Below are positions 1 to 7,516 of a DNA stretch of 16,261 nucleotides, piece by piece. Source of the DNA: CAYHWW01 sp964360145. Lineage in GTDB: Bacteria > Bdellovibrionota > UBA1018 > CAYHWW01. Below the pieces are notes generated by a model. That model searched no databases. It was given only the letters and a program-made list of their open reading frames with translations, and had not been told where the DNA came from. The DNA lies in assembly GCA_964360145.1 (NCBI GenBank), contig CAYHWW010000066.1:1-16261 (forward strand). Reading direction: 5' to 3'. Both the position numbers and the translations under genes were made by a program. How positions within the stretch are numbered: position 1 is the stretch's first letter; each line of letters begins with the position of its first letter.

Positions 1-171
1 TATTCGCGCATCCTTCGGTTTCAGAATATTATTCAACGTGCCAGCGAAGCTGAATCTCTGGACTGGCCTCTTATCGCGTTGCGACATGGGTATTCAGATC
101 AGTCCCACCTTATCCGCGACTTCAAGGACTTCTCAGGGGTTACGCCTTCAGCATTTATTGCGGAGCGGTAA
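1..171 (+). CDS. AraC-family transcriptional regulator, C-terminal fragment (5' end outside window)
   Basis: Frame 1 is open from the window edge and encodes 56 residues before TAA at 169-171. The fragment is the second half of an AraC/XylS DNA-binding domain: the recognition-helix region IALRHGYSDQSHLIRDF (about residues 25-41) is followed by the family signature FSGVTPSAF (about 44-52). The sensing domain and the first helix-turn-helix lie outside the window, so the regulator's ligand and targets cannot be told. It is followed, 54 nt downstream on the same strand, by a VOC-fold gene that could be co-transcribed with it. Oddity: frame 3 continues past the stop for about 18 codons (165-221) with a protein-like tail, AVRYVGFLQDTVPGSGIS, resembling tails I recall in some AraC proteins. 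One lost base near 165-170 could have truncated the gene. The AraC assignment is sure; the frameshift is only possible. Confidence 0.88.
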   Translation, partial: YSRILRFQNIIQRASEAESLDWPLIALRHGYSDQSHLIRDFKDFSGVTPSAFIAER

Positions 172-225
172 GGTATGTCGGATTTCTTCAAGACACCGTC
201 CCAGGCTCAGGGATAAGTTAGATCT

Positions 226-612
226 ATGAAAATATCAAAAACTACCCCGATATTAAGCGTGGATAATATTGAAGCCAGCCTCCCGTTCTGGACGGACGTT
301 CTGGGATACGAGAAGACAATGGAGGTTCCCCACAACGGCCGACTGGGATTTGTCATTCTTGTCAAAGATGGCTTGGAGCTCATGCTCCAAACCCATGCCA
401 GCATTCGTGACGACTTACCTCAGATCGCCGATTATTTCCGACCCGGATCAATCTGTCTGTATTCAGACGTCGACTCAATCGATGCGGCGGCTGCCGCGCT
501 GAAAGACACTCAGGTGATCGTGCCGCTTCGAACCACGCCTTATGGTGCCCAAGAGATCTGGGTTCGGAATCGCGACGGCAATATATTAGGCTTCGCCCAG
601 TTTAAAAGATGA
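226..612 (+). CDS. VOC superfamily protein (glyoxalase / bleomycin-resistance fold)
   Basis: This 128-residue protein has the length and layout of a single-domain vicinal-oxygen-chelate protein made of two beta-alpha-beta3 modules. The first runs about residues 5-55 (PILSVDNIEASLPFWTDVLG then a strand-rich stretch) and the second about 72-126, ending in the typical IWVRNRDGNILGFAQF. E110, just before that final strand, sits where many family members place a metal-binding Glu. The usual N-terminal metal His is absent (proline or leucine there), so a metal-dependent lyase or dioxygenase activity is not supported; a drug-binding or other ligand-binding role is equally possible. The ATG at 226 has no strong Shine-Dalgarno sequence. 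It lies downstream of the AraC fragment and converges with the receiver gene that ends at 640. The substrate cannot be named. Confidence 0.85.
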   Translation: MKISKTTPILSVDNIEASLPFWTDVLGYEKTMEVPHNGRLGFVILVKDGLELMLQTHASIRDDLPQIADYFRPGSICLYSDVDSIDAAAAALKDTQVIVPLRTTPYGAQEIWVRNRDGNILGFAQFKR

Positions 613-639
613 ACAACTCGAAAAACGGGTTCTTCAGCC

Positions 640-1014
640 TCAATGATCGCAATACCGTGTCGCGAGGTCGGAAAGCTCATCCAAGTCGAGGGGCTTCTTC
701 AGAAACCCGGTGGTCTTGATCGTGAGTCCATGGGAGGCACCACCAGCAGTGATGATGAAAATCGGAGTCTGAGCGGAAATTTCCGGGTGGCTCAGCGGCA
801 GCTTCGAAAGAAAGGTAGAACCATCCATTACTGGCATCATGAGATCGAGAAGAATGAGGCCAGGCCTGGGCGTGGACCTCCTCCCGAGGAGGTCCAGTGC
901 CGCCTGCCCATGATCTGCCAGCAGAACAGGGTACCCCTCCCCCTCGAAGAACTCCTGGAGGTTTGAGCGAATATCCGGATCATCTTCCACGATGAGGATG
1001 GGTTTACGAGCCAA
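640..1014 (-). CDS. Single-domain response regulator (CheY-like receiver), last gene of the operon
   Basis: This 124-residue protein is a bare receiver domain. Acidic residues D11 and D12, phosphoacceptor D57 (in ILLDLMMPVMDG), the switch residue T89 and K107 before P108 are all present, so it should be phosphorylated. There is no output domain, so it probably acts by protein-protein contact or as a shuttle in a phosphorelay. The start is a TTG at 1014, chosen because a strong Shine-Dalgarno AAGAGGT lies 5 nt upstream (1026-1020) and no other in-frame start is near. It overlaps the end of the upstream REC-kinase gene by 11 nt, suggesting translational coupling. An 8-bp-arm palindrome covers both the ribosome site and the start. 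The 124-residue length and C-terminal layout match the receiver gene ending at 7090, so the two receivers bracketing the operon look like paralogues. Confidence 0.93.
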   Translation of the reverse strand: MARKPILIVEDDPDIRSNLQEFFEGEGYPVLLADHGQAALDLLGRRSTPRPGLILLDLMMPVMDGSTFLSKLPLSHPEISAQTPIFIITAGGASHGLTIKTTGFLKKPLDLDELSDLATRYCDH

Positions 1015-2170
1015 GAGGCACCTCTTGGTTCCGCCCTACGCCCGGCAGTTCAACAATAAATGTTGCTCCCTGATCCAGCTCGCTTTCCACTCGAATGGAA
1101 CCGTGATGCGCTTCCATGATCTGTCTGACGATGTAGAGCCCAAGCCCCAGTCCACTGATTTCGTTCCCTGATACAGCCCGCTCAAATCTCTGGAAGATCC
1201 GTTCGTGATCCTCTTTAGCTATGCCCCGCCCCTGATTGTGGACAACGATGCGTGCACGGTCTTGATCTAATTTGACTCGAATTACAATTGGCTTTCCAGC
1301 GCCATAGCGCATGGCGTTTGTTAAAAGGTTCATGACTACCTGTTCGATGCGAAAGCGGTCCCAGCTCCCAACGGCCGACTGGCATACTTCGAACTTTACC
1401 AAGCAACCTGCCGCGACGAATTGCTCTGAACTGCGCTCGACAAGGTCCCGGATAAGCTCACAGAGATCAAACTGCTCGATGTTCATGGAAAGCTTGCCCG
1501 AGCTAATACGGGAGATGTCTAGCATATCGTCAATGAGACGGGTGATGCGTTGGATCTGCCTTTCATCGGTATCGAACATCTTTGCCAGCCGCTCCAACGT
1601 GAATGCGGCAGGATCTGCCTTGCGTAAATTACGCTTTCTCATCTGAGATTGAAGCATCAGCGAGGTGAGCGGAGTTTTGAGCTCATGAGAGGCAATCGAC
1701 ATGAATTCGTCGCGAATCTGCACTGCCTGCTGAAGCTCAGCCTGCGCTTTTGTAAGTTTGACTAAAAGAACCTCTTGTTCCCTGCGGTTCCGATAAAGCT
1801 CAATGAAGATACTCACCTTGCTCTTGACCGCGTGGGTATCCAGCGGCTTAAGGAGAAAATCCACTGCGCCGCTTTCATACCCCTTAAATGAGAAACTCTG
1901 CTCTTTTGCGGTGGCGGTTACAAAGATAATGGGGATATTTCCGGTCTTTTTCGTCCCTCGCATGAGCTCCGCAAGCTCAAACCCGCTCATGCCAGGCATT
2001 TGCACGTCGATGAGCGCCAGGGCAAACTCATGGGGAATCATGAGCTCCAACGCCTCGGTTCCAGACTTGGCCTTCATGATCTCAATGTCGTCGCGCCTGA
2101 GCAGCCCTTCCAAGGCAAGAAGATTGTCCTTTAAATCATCGACGAGGAGAATCTTGATTGGGCTCATCAT
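1004..2170 (-). CDS. Receiver-histidine kinase protein (REC-HisKA-HATPase_c)
   Basis: The 388 residues carry an N-terminal receiver (about 5-122; D11, D12, phosphoacceptor D55, T85, K108), a short coiled-coil linker (about 125-155), a dimerisation and phosphoacceptor domain with H162 in ASHELKTPL, and an ATPase domain (about 268-375) with N281/N285 in the N box and GLGLGL at 340-345. The G1 box reads HNQGRGI, with N312 where most kinases have Asp; this substitution is fairly common and need not mean loss of activity. A receiver placed before the kinase lets an upstream phosphodonor control this kinase, so it is likely a relay step rather than a primary sensor. There is no membrane segment. 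The ATG at 2170 is immediately followed by a second ATG at 2167; a weak AAGAAG lies upstream. The gene starts 2 nt after the CheR stop and overlaps the next receiver gene. Confidence 0.95.
   Translation of the reverse strand: MMSPIKILLVDDLKDNLLALEGLLRRDDIEIMKAKSGTEALELMIPHEFALALIDVQMPGMSGFELAELMRGTKKTGNIPIIFVTATAKEQSFSFKGYESGAVDFLLKPLDTHAVKSKVSIFIELYRNRREQEVLLVKLTKAQAELQQAVQIRDEFMSIASHELKTPLTSLMLQSQMRKRNLRKADPAAFTLERLAKMFDTDERQIQRITRLIDDMLDISRISSGKLSMNIEQFDLCELIRDLVERSSEQFVAAGCLVKFEVCQSAVGSWDRFRIEQVVMNLLTNAMRYGAGKPIVIRVKLDQDRARIVVHNQGRGIAKEDHERIFQRFERAVSGNEISGLGLGLYIVRQIMEAHHGSIRVESELDQGATFIVELPGVGRNQEVPLGS
1011..1028 (-). promoter_or_regulatory. Palindrome covering the Shine-Dalgarno and TTG start of the receiver gene at 1014
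   Basis: The sequence CCAAGAGG-CA-CCTCTTGG is a perfect inverted repeat with 8-bp arms and a 2-bp centre. On the minus-strand mRNA it holds the Shine-Dalgarno AAGAGGU (1026-1020) and the UUG start codon (1014-1012). As RNA it could fold as a 6-bp stem with a 6-nt loop and hide the ribosome site. It lies within the last codons of the upstream kinase gene (stop 1006-1004), so ribosomes finishing the kinase would open it. Its existence is seen directly; its role in coupling is inference. A dimeric protein-binding site is the alternative. Confidence 0.55.
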
Positions 2171-2172
2171 TA

Positions 2173-3000
2173 TTACTTCTTCTGGTAAATCCGATCCTTT
2201 TTGGCAAAAGGATCAAAGTATTTTGCGTGTTGTGAAAACTGAATAGTCTCCTTGGAGCCCAGCCCCAGAAATCCCCTCCGGCATAGCGACTCATGAAAAA
2301 GACCAAACACCTTGTCCTGAAGCTCGCGGTCGAAGTAGATGAGGACATTGCGGCACGAAATCAGATGTGTTTCTGAAAACACCGCATCAGTCACGAGACT
2401 ATGATCACTGAAGGTGATGTTTTTCTTCAAAGCGCGATGGAATGTCACCGAATCAGAAGCAACCGTGTAGTAGTCCGAGAGCAGGCGTTTGCCGCCTGAT
2501 TTCAGGTAGTTCTGGGCGCTTCTCTGGATCTCCTCCAAGTCAAAGACGCCTTTTTTGGCCTTTTCAAGGGTTCTTGGATTGATATCGGTTGCATAGAGGA
2601 TCGAACGCTCAAGTAGCGCCTCTTCTTGAAGGAGGATCGCAAGCGAATAGACCTCTTCTCCCGTGCTGCATCCGGCGATCCAGATCTTGAGCGAGGGATA
2701 GGTCCTGAGAAGTGGAACCACCTTCTCCCTAAGCGCGAGGAAATAAGTGGGATCGCGAAACATCTCACTCACGGGAATCGTAAGAGACCCAATGAGATCG
2801 TAAAAACTCTCTAAATCATGGAGAACCTTACTTTGCAGCACGGTGAGCGTGGGGCATTCCATCCGATTCATCGCGTGAACCACTGTCCGCTTCATCGATG
2901 CGGATGAGTAGTGCCGAAAGTCGTAGCCGTATTTGAGATTGATCGCCTCTAGTAATAGACTCAGCTCGACCTCAAATCCATCGGCAAGAGTGCGTTCCAT
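2173..3000 (-). CDS. cheR: CheR-type protein-glutamate O-methyltransferase
   Basis: This enzyme would transfer a methyl group from S-adenosylmethionine to glutamate side chains on a receptor-like helix. The 275 residues are close to the E. coli CheR length. Visible are the N-terminal helical CheR domain (about 8-70), the VSEMFRD motif (77-83), the SAM-binding motif AGCSTGEE (109-116), ATDINP (137-142) and the SCRNVLIYF motif (215-223). I chose the ATG at 3000, 5 nt after the upstream stop, with AAGG 4 nt before it. A TTG at 3033 would add 11 residues but overlap the upstream gene by 28 nt. It lies between the PAS-GAF hybrid kinase and the REC-kinase. No chemoreceptor gene and no free-standing CheB gene is present; the only CheB domain is in the divergent fusion gene at 7629-12491. 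The substrate is therefore unclear and may be one of the neighbouring kinases. Confidence 0.95.
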   Translation of the reverse strand: MERTLADGFEVELSLLLEAINLKYGYDFRHYSSASMKRTVVHAMNRMECPTLTVLQSKVLHDLESFYDLIGSLTIPVSEMFRDPTYFLALREKVVPLLRTYPSLKIWIAGCSTGEEVYSLAILLQEEALLERSILYATDINPRTLEKAKKGVFDLEEIQRSAQNYLKSGGKRLLSDYYTVASDSVTFHRALKKNITFSDHSLVTDAVFSETHLISCRNVLIYFDRELQDKVFGLFHESLCRRGFLGLGSKETIQFSQHAKYFDPFAKKDRIYQKK

Positions 3001-3005
3001 GAACC

Positions 3006-6000
3006 TTAATCCCGCCCCAGTTTTGGCGCCCAAACCCGAATGACCGAAAAGAGCTGATGGAGATCGATGGGCTTAGAGAGGTAGTCATTGGCACCGGCTT
3101 CCATGCAAAGCACTTGATCATTCTTTGTTGCTTTAGCGGTTACGGCGATAATGGGGAGTTTTGCGAACCGTTTTTGTTTTCGTATCTCGCGAGTCGCCTG
3201 ATAGCCATCCATCTCGGGCATCATGATATCCATGAGAACAAGGTCCACGCGAGGGTCCTCCTTCAACTTTGCCAGCGCTTCCTTCCCATTTCGCGCAATC
3301 TCGATGTTGGCGCCTTTTTGTTCCAAGGCCGCGGTCAGTGCGAAGATGTTCCTGACGTCATCATCAACAACAAGAATCTTTCTGCCCTCGAAGACATCGT
3401 CGCGGCTCCGCATGGTCTTCAGCATCTGCCGCCTTTCGGGCGAGAGCTTGGACTCGACGCTATGGAGAAAAAGGCTGACTTCATCCATAAGCCGCTCCGG
3501 GGACTTGGCTCCCTTGATGATGATCGAACGGGAATACTTCCGAAGCACGTCTTCTTCATCACGAGAAAGCGAGCGCCCGGTATAAATGATGACAGGGGGG
3601 AGTGAAACCAGTCCTTCTTGCTCCGTCATTTCCTTCAGAAGTTGTTCGCCTGACATATCCGGGAGCTTGAGGTCGATCACCATGCAGTCATAGATAGTCT
3701 TTTTGAGAGCATCGAGAGCCTCTCTCGCTAGCCCCACGGCAGTGATCTCCACACCAGGGGCGGCAATGAGCTTTGTCATGCTTTCTCTTTGCAGCTTATC
3801 ATCCTCGACAATCAAGACACGCTTGGTCTTCAAGGAGAGCATAGACTCGAACTTGGCAAAAATAGCCTTGAGCGCATCGCGTTTAGCGGGCTTGAGAACG
3901 TACCCAATAGCCCCCATCTGAAGTGCCTTTTCAATATAGTCATGAACGGACGCGACATGGACGGGTATGTGCCGCGTTCGAGGGTCTTCTTTGAGCTGAT
4001 CGAGCACCGTCAGACCCGAATGATCAGGAAGCATCATATCCAGCAGGACCGCATCGGGAAGGAGACTCTGAGCCAACTCAAGGCCCTCTTCGGCATCCTG
4101 CGCAACCACGCACTTGTAGTGAAATTCATGGGCGAGATCAAAAAGAATCTTTGCGAACTGCGAATCGTCTTCGATGACCAGAAGCGTGCGTCCTGGCGTG
4201 GTGAGAGCGCCCCGATCATCAGAGAAAGACGCGGCCTTGACTCGCTCTGCCCGCGGCTTGTCCAATGCGCCGGTTGCCGATGGCGAGTAGGCCTTCGGAG
4301 ACGGCGCCCGGATACGGGACTCGTCATAGGTCTCTGGCAAGAGAAGGGTGAAGCGGCTGCCCTCGCCTGGAACGCTCTCGACCTCAATACTACCACCCAA
4401 GAGTCTGGCTAGATCTCGTGAGATTGAAAGGCCAAGGCCCGTGCCTCCGTATTTTCGGTTGGTCGTCCCATCGGCCTGCCGAAAAGCCTCAAAGATCACT
4501 TCTTGCTGAGCCTTGTGTACCCCAATACCGGTATCGATCACCGAAAGTGAGATCTTTTTGCCTGTACTCTGAGAGACGTGAAGCGTGACCTGTCCTTTTT
4601 CGGTGAACTTAAACGCATTAGAGAGCAGGTTCTTTAGGATTTGCTCCAATCGCTGACGATCCGTGAGCATCGTCTCAGGCACTCCGGGGTCAATCATGAT
4701 TTGAAATTTGAGGTTCTTCTCTTTGACTAAAGGCTCAAAAGTCTTTTCAAGGCTTTTAATGACCTTGGGGAGAAACACGCTCTCAGGCCTGATCTCAAGC
4801 TTTCCAGCCTCCACTTTCGAGAGATCCAGGATGTCATTGATGAGGTTGAGCAGGTCATTGCCCGCCGAGTAGATGGAATGCGCGTACTGGATCTGCTCCT
4901 GGGACAAGTTTCCGGCGGTGTTGTCCGCGAGGAGCTTCGCGAGGATCAGCGAGCTGTTGAGCGGGGTGCGAAGCTCGTGGGACATATTGGCCAGGAATTC
5001 AGATTTGTACTGACTTGCTCTTTGAACTTCGTCGGACCGTTCCTCTAGAAGCGTTTGGGCTTTATTGAGGGCTTCATTATTTTCATTTAAAATGTCCCGC
5101 TGCTCTTCAAGCTGCTCATTGGTTTGCTCAAGCTCGGATTGCTGGCTTTTGAGTTCTGTCTGGGATTCCTGAAGCGCCCGCGCTTGATCTTCAAGCTCAT
5201 CGTTGGTGGCTTTTAACTCCGCTTGCTGGGTTTGAAGCTCCTCGGTCAGGTCTTGGGATCTTTCGAGAAGCTCTTGCTGCCTCTTCCTGCTGATCGAGGT
5301 GTTGATGGCAATGCCGATATTCTCAGACACGTGCTCCAAAAAAGTTCTTTGATGCTCGGAGAAGGATGAGAAAGAAGCCAGTTCGATCATGCCATTGACT
5401 TCTCCCTCGTAAAAAACAGGGGCGAAAAGGAGTGAACGCGGGGCGGACTCCCCGAGATCCGAACGGATTTTTCCGAAATAATGCGAAGGAACATCTTCGA
5501 GAAGGATAGGTCTCTTTTCCAGCGCAGCCTGGCCGAGCAAGCCCTCTCCCAACGCGATCGTCTTCTCTTTATCGTCAAGCTTGGAGTAGGCATAACCGCT
5601 CACGCGCTTGAGAGCCTTGTCCTCGGTAACGCAGTAAAAAGCGCCCATCTGAGCATTCAGGAACGGAGCGATGTGACTCAGGACGCTTTGTCCCAAACGT
5701 GACACGTCCTGCTCGCCGCGCATCTTATCGGAAAGTGTGATTTGGCCCTCCCGCAGAAACTCTAGCTCCCGCGCCTTTTCCCGTAGGGAAGCTTCGGCGT
5801 GTTTTCTTTCTGTGATGTCACGCTCGGTTGTGGCGATCCCAGTTAATTTCCCCTTGGCATCCGTGAGCTTGGTATTAGTCAGCCAAACATCAATGATCCT
5901 ACCGTCTTTATGTTTTCGCTTCGTCTCTAAGTTGGGCAACAGCTCCCCGCGCTTCAGAGAGGCGAGGAACCCGCGAGCTTCTTTTTGATATTCCGTGGGC

Positions 6001-6992
6001 ACAGTATCCACGATATTTTTACTCAGGGCTTCGGCTTCTGAATAGCCGTACATGATCTCAGCGCCCCGATTCCATGCCAAAATATTGCCCTCTAAGTCCT
6101 GGAACGTGATCGCATCATTGGAGTCTTGAATGACAGTCGCCATGCGGCGAAACTTCTCCAGCGCACCCATTCGCTCTGAAATATCGCGCTCGGTTGTGGC
6201 AATACCAGTCAGCTTACCTTTATCATCGGTGAGCTTAGTATTGGTCAGCCAGACGTCGATGATCCTGCCATCTTTGGTCTTACGTTTTGTCTCTAGCGTA
6301 GGAACCAACTCCCCGCGCTTGAGTGAGGAGAGGAACTGACGCGCCTCTTCTTGATATTCCTTGGGCACGGTATCCACGATGCTCATGCTCAGCGCTTCAG
6401 CCTCTGAATAACCGTAAATTTGTTCAGCGCCTTGATTCCAAGCCAAGATGTTGCCATCCAAATCCTGGAATGTGATTGCGTCGTTGGAATCTTGAATGAC
6501 CGTCGCCATGCGACGGAATTTTTCTAGCGTTTTTGTTTGCTCAGTGATGTCTCGCCCGGTGGTTGCAACTCCTGTGAGCTTGCCTTGGTCATCCACGAGC
6601 TTGGTGTTGGTGAGCCACACGTCGATGATGCGCCCGTCTTTGGTTTTACGCTTGGTTTCAAGCAACGGAACAAGCTCGCCGCCCTTCAATGCGGCGATGA
6701 AGTTCATGGCCTCGGATTGATGAGACTCGGGAACGGTATCCACGATGTTCATCAGGAGCGCTTCAGATTCAGAGTATCCGTAGATTCTCTCCGCTCCGCG
6801 ATTCCATGCTAAGATTCGTCCTTCCAGATCCTGAATGGTGATGGCGTCATTGGAATCTTGGATGACGGTCGCCATTCGACGAAGCCGCTCTTCGTTGCTC
6901 CCCACTTGCGCGTCGGTTGGTAGGCGCGAAACAGCACGCCTAGAGCGCGAGATCAGTTTTTGTTTAGGAGTCGGATTTTTTTTGTGCGCCAT
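3006..6992 (-). CDS. Hybrid histidine kinase (PAS x3-GAF-coiled coil-HisKA-HATPase-REC x3)
   Basis: The 1328-residue soluble sensor kinase has three nearly identical PAS units (about 39-160, 161-282, 283-400), a GAF domain (about 410-570), a long Gln/Glu-rich coiled coil (575-660), the phosphoacceptor H672 in MSHELRTPLN, and an ATPase domain (N788/N792, DTGIGV 820-825, GGTGLGL 849-855). Three receivers follow, with phosphoacceptors D985, D1107 and D1255. The second receiver is atypical: its conserved lysine position reads K1160-G rather than K-P, so its chemistry may differ. No membrane span is visible, so the ligands or redox cues are probably intracellular. The ATG at 6992 has a poor Shine-Dalgarno (TTATCCTT upstream). 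The gene follows a 97-nt gap after a receiver gene and sits 5 nt before cheR. Kinases of this GAF-coiled coil-HK-REC3 type are often found beside CheR and CheB genes, which fits this operon. Confidence 0.95.
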   Translation of the reverse strand: MAHKKNPTPKQKLISRSRRAVSRLPTDAQVGSNEERLRRMATVIQDSNDAITIQDLEGRILAWNRGAERIYGYSESEALLMNIVDTVPESHQSEAMNFIAALKGGELVPLLETKRKTKDGRIIDVWLTNTKLVDDQGKLTGVATTGRDITEQTKTLEKFRRMATVIQDSNDAITFQDLDGNILAWNQGAEQIYGYSEAEALSMSIVDTVPKEYQEEARQFLSSLKRGELVPTLETKRKTKDGRIIDVWLTNTKLTDDKGKLTGIATTERDISERMGALEKFRRMATVIQDSNDAITFQDLEGNILAWNRGAEIMYGYSEAEALSKNIVDTVPTEYQKEARGFLASLKRGELLPNLETKRKHKDGRIIDVWLTNTKLTDAKGKLTGIATTERDITERKHAEASLREKARELEFLREGQITLSDKMRGEQDVSRLGQSVLSHIAPFLNAQMGAFYCVTEDKALKRVSGYAYSKLDDKEKTIALGEGLLGQAALEKRPILLEDVPSHYFGKIRSDLGESAPRSLLFAPVFYEGEVNGMIELASFSSFSEHQRTFLEHVSENIGIAINTSISRKRQQELLERSQDLTEELQTQQAELKATNDELEDQARALQESQTELKSQQSELEQTNEQLEEQRDILNENNEALNKAQTLLEERSDEVQRASQYKSEFLANMSHELRTPLNSSLILAKLLADNTAGNLSQEQIQYAHSIYSAGNDLLNLINDILDLSKVEAGKLEIRPESVFLPKVIKSLEKTFEPLVKEKNLKFQIMIDPGVPETMLTDRQRLEQILKNLLSNAFKFTEKGQVTLHVSQSTGKKISLSVIDTGIGVHKAQQEVIFEAFRQADGTTNRKYGGTGLGLSISRDLARLLGGSIEVESVPGEGSRFTLLLPETYDESRIRAPSPKAYSPSATGALDKPRAERVKAASFSDDRGALTTPGRTLLVIEDDSQFAKILFDLAHEFHYKCVVAQDAEEGLELAQSLLPDAVLLDMMLPDHSGLTVLDQLKEDPRTRHIPVHVASVHDYIEKALQMGAIGYVLKPAKRDALKAIFAKFESMLSLKTKRVLIVEDDKLQRESMTKLIAAPGVEITAVGLAREALDALKKTIYDCMVIDLKLPDMSGEQLLKEMTEQEGLVSLPPVIIYTGRSLSRDEEDVLRKYSRSIIIKGAKSPERLMDEVSLFLHSVESKLSPERRQMLKTMRSRDDVFEGRKILVVDDDVRNIFALTAALEQKGANIEIARNGKEALAKLKEDPRVDLVLMDIMMPEMDGYQATREIRKQKRFAKLPIIAVTAKATKNDQVLCMEAGANDYLSKPIDLHQLFSVIRVWAPKLGRD
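5778..6875 (-). repeat. Three tandem 122-residue PAS repeats inside the hybrid kinase
   Basis: The phrase MATVIQDSNDAIT recurs at residues 40, 162 and 284 of the hybrid kinase, an exact 122-residue (366-bp) period: units 6875-6510, 6509-6144 and 6143-5778. The core KDGRIIDVWLTNTKL is the same in all three. Units 2 and 3 differ at about 14 of the first 110 residues by eye; unit 1 is further off. The DNA differs at many third positions, so the duplication is not recent and the protein sequence appears to have been held constant. Confidence 0.9.
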
Positions 6993-7001
6993 AAGGATAA
7001 C

Positions 7002-7085
7002 TTATAGCATGTCGCCACCGGCGCCGATGACCTCATACGCCGCGTTCAGCAGCTCATCTCGTCCACCTTGGATGTGTGAGAATGC
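7002..7085 (-). pseudogene. Possible relic of a NarL-type receiver in the 97-nt gap
   Basis: The gap between the receiver gene (stop 7090) and the hybrid kinase (start 6992) contains a stop-bounded minus-strand reading frame of 27 codons with no usable start. It ends in GGRDELLNAAYEVIGAGGDML before TAA. The pattern DELL-AA--VI-AGG--L resembles the last helix of NarL/FixJ-type receivers (commonly written EELLEAIRAVAAGG-YL). It could be the tail of a deleted response regulator left between two genes. The match is short and from memory, so this is tentative; it could be chance. Nothing else is seen in this gap. Confidence 0.25.
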
Positions 7086-7089
7086 CTAC

Positions 7090-7464
7090 TCAAGCGCAGT
7101 GGTGTTTTGCTAAATCAATGAACTGGTCAAGGGAAACCGGCTTACGAAGGTAGCTCAAGTTGTCCCGCGGCGATATCTGGCTCTCCATGTCCGCGGCGCC
7201 TGACATGACCACCACGTGAATGCCTGAGATTTTGGGGTCCTTTTCCTGCATCCTGCGAAATTGCACACCGCCCATTCCTGCCATCCCCAGATCCATGAAA
7301 ATAAGGGCTGGGGTCTCCACAGATTGCAGCAGATCCAGGGCCTCCTGCCCTTCTGATGCCACATAGACTCGAAAGCCCTCTAATTCCAGCGAGAGCTTCA
7401 TCACTTCCACCATGTCTGGATCGTCCTCAATAAGAAGTACTGGCTTGAAATGCGTCTCCGTCAT
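7090..7464 (-). CDS. Single-domain response regulator (CheY-like receiver), first gene of the operon
   Basis: From the ATG at 7464 the protein has 124 residues, exactly the length of the paralogous receiver at the other end of the operon, which is why I chose this start. Longer in-frame ATGs exist at 7482, 7494 and 7554, and none has a convincing ribosome site. D14 and D15, phosphoacceptor D58, switch residue S88 and K108-P109 are present. The loop after D58 is unusual: it reads MDLGMAGMGG, with Ala in place of the conserved Pro and Gly in place of the Asp of MDG, which may alter the specificity or lifetime of the phosphoryl group. There is no output domain. It is divergent from the CheB-CheR kinase gene and lies 97 nt upstream of the hybrid kinase, making it a likely partner of one or both. 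Confidence 0.9.
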   Translation of the reverse strand: MTETHFKPVLLIEDDPDMVEVMKLSLELEGFRVYVASEGQEALDLLQSVETPALIFMDLGMAGMGGVQFRRMQEKDPKISGIHVVVMSGAADMESQISPRDNLSYLRKPVSLDQFIDLAKHHCA

Positions 7465-7516
7465 GTTGGGGTCATACCACATCAGAAATGCCATCAAGTC
7501 ACAATTCCACCGCCGA

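Noticed and set aside
175..216. A 13-codon leader frame (MSDFFKTPSQAQG) between the AraC fragment and the VOC gene.
   Set aside because: It overlaps the more protein-like frame-3 tail of the AraC gene and has no attenuator structure nearby.
615..631. Weak hairpin (AACTCG-AAAAA-CGGGTT) between the convergent VOC and receiver genes as a terminator.
   Set aside because: Only 6 bp with one wobble pair, and no T-run on either side.
3057..4412. Plus-strand open frames of 182 codons (3057-3605) and 207 codons (3789-4412).
   Set aside because: Both are antisense to the receivers and ATPase domain of the hybrid kinase, whose motifs are intact; no ribosome site or recognisable domain.
5050..5270. The Gln/Glu-rich coiled coil of the PAS3-GAF hybrid kinase as a second methylation helix.
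   Set aside because: Its heptads have mixed E/Q, mostly without Glx-Glx pairs flanked by small residues on both sides, so the match to the methylation consensus is poor compared with the fusion protein.
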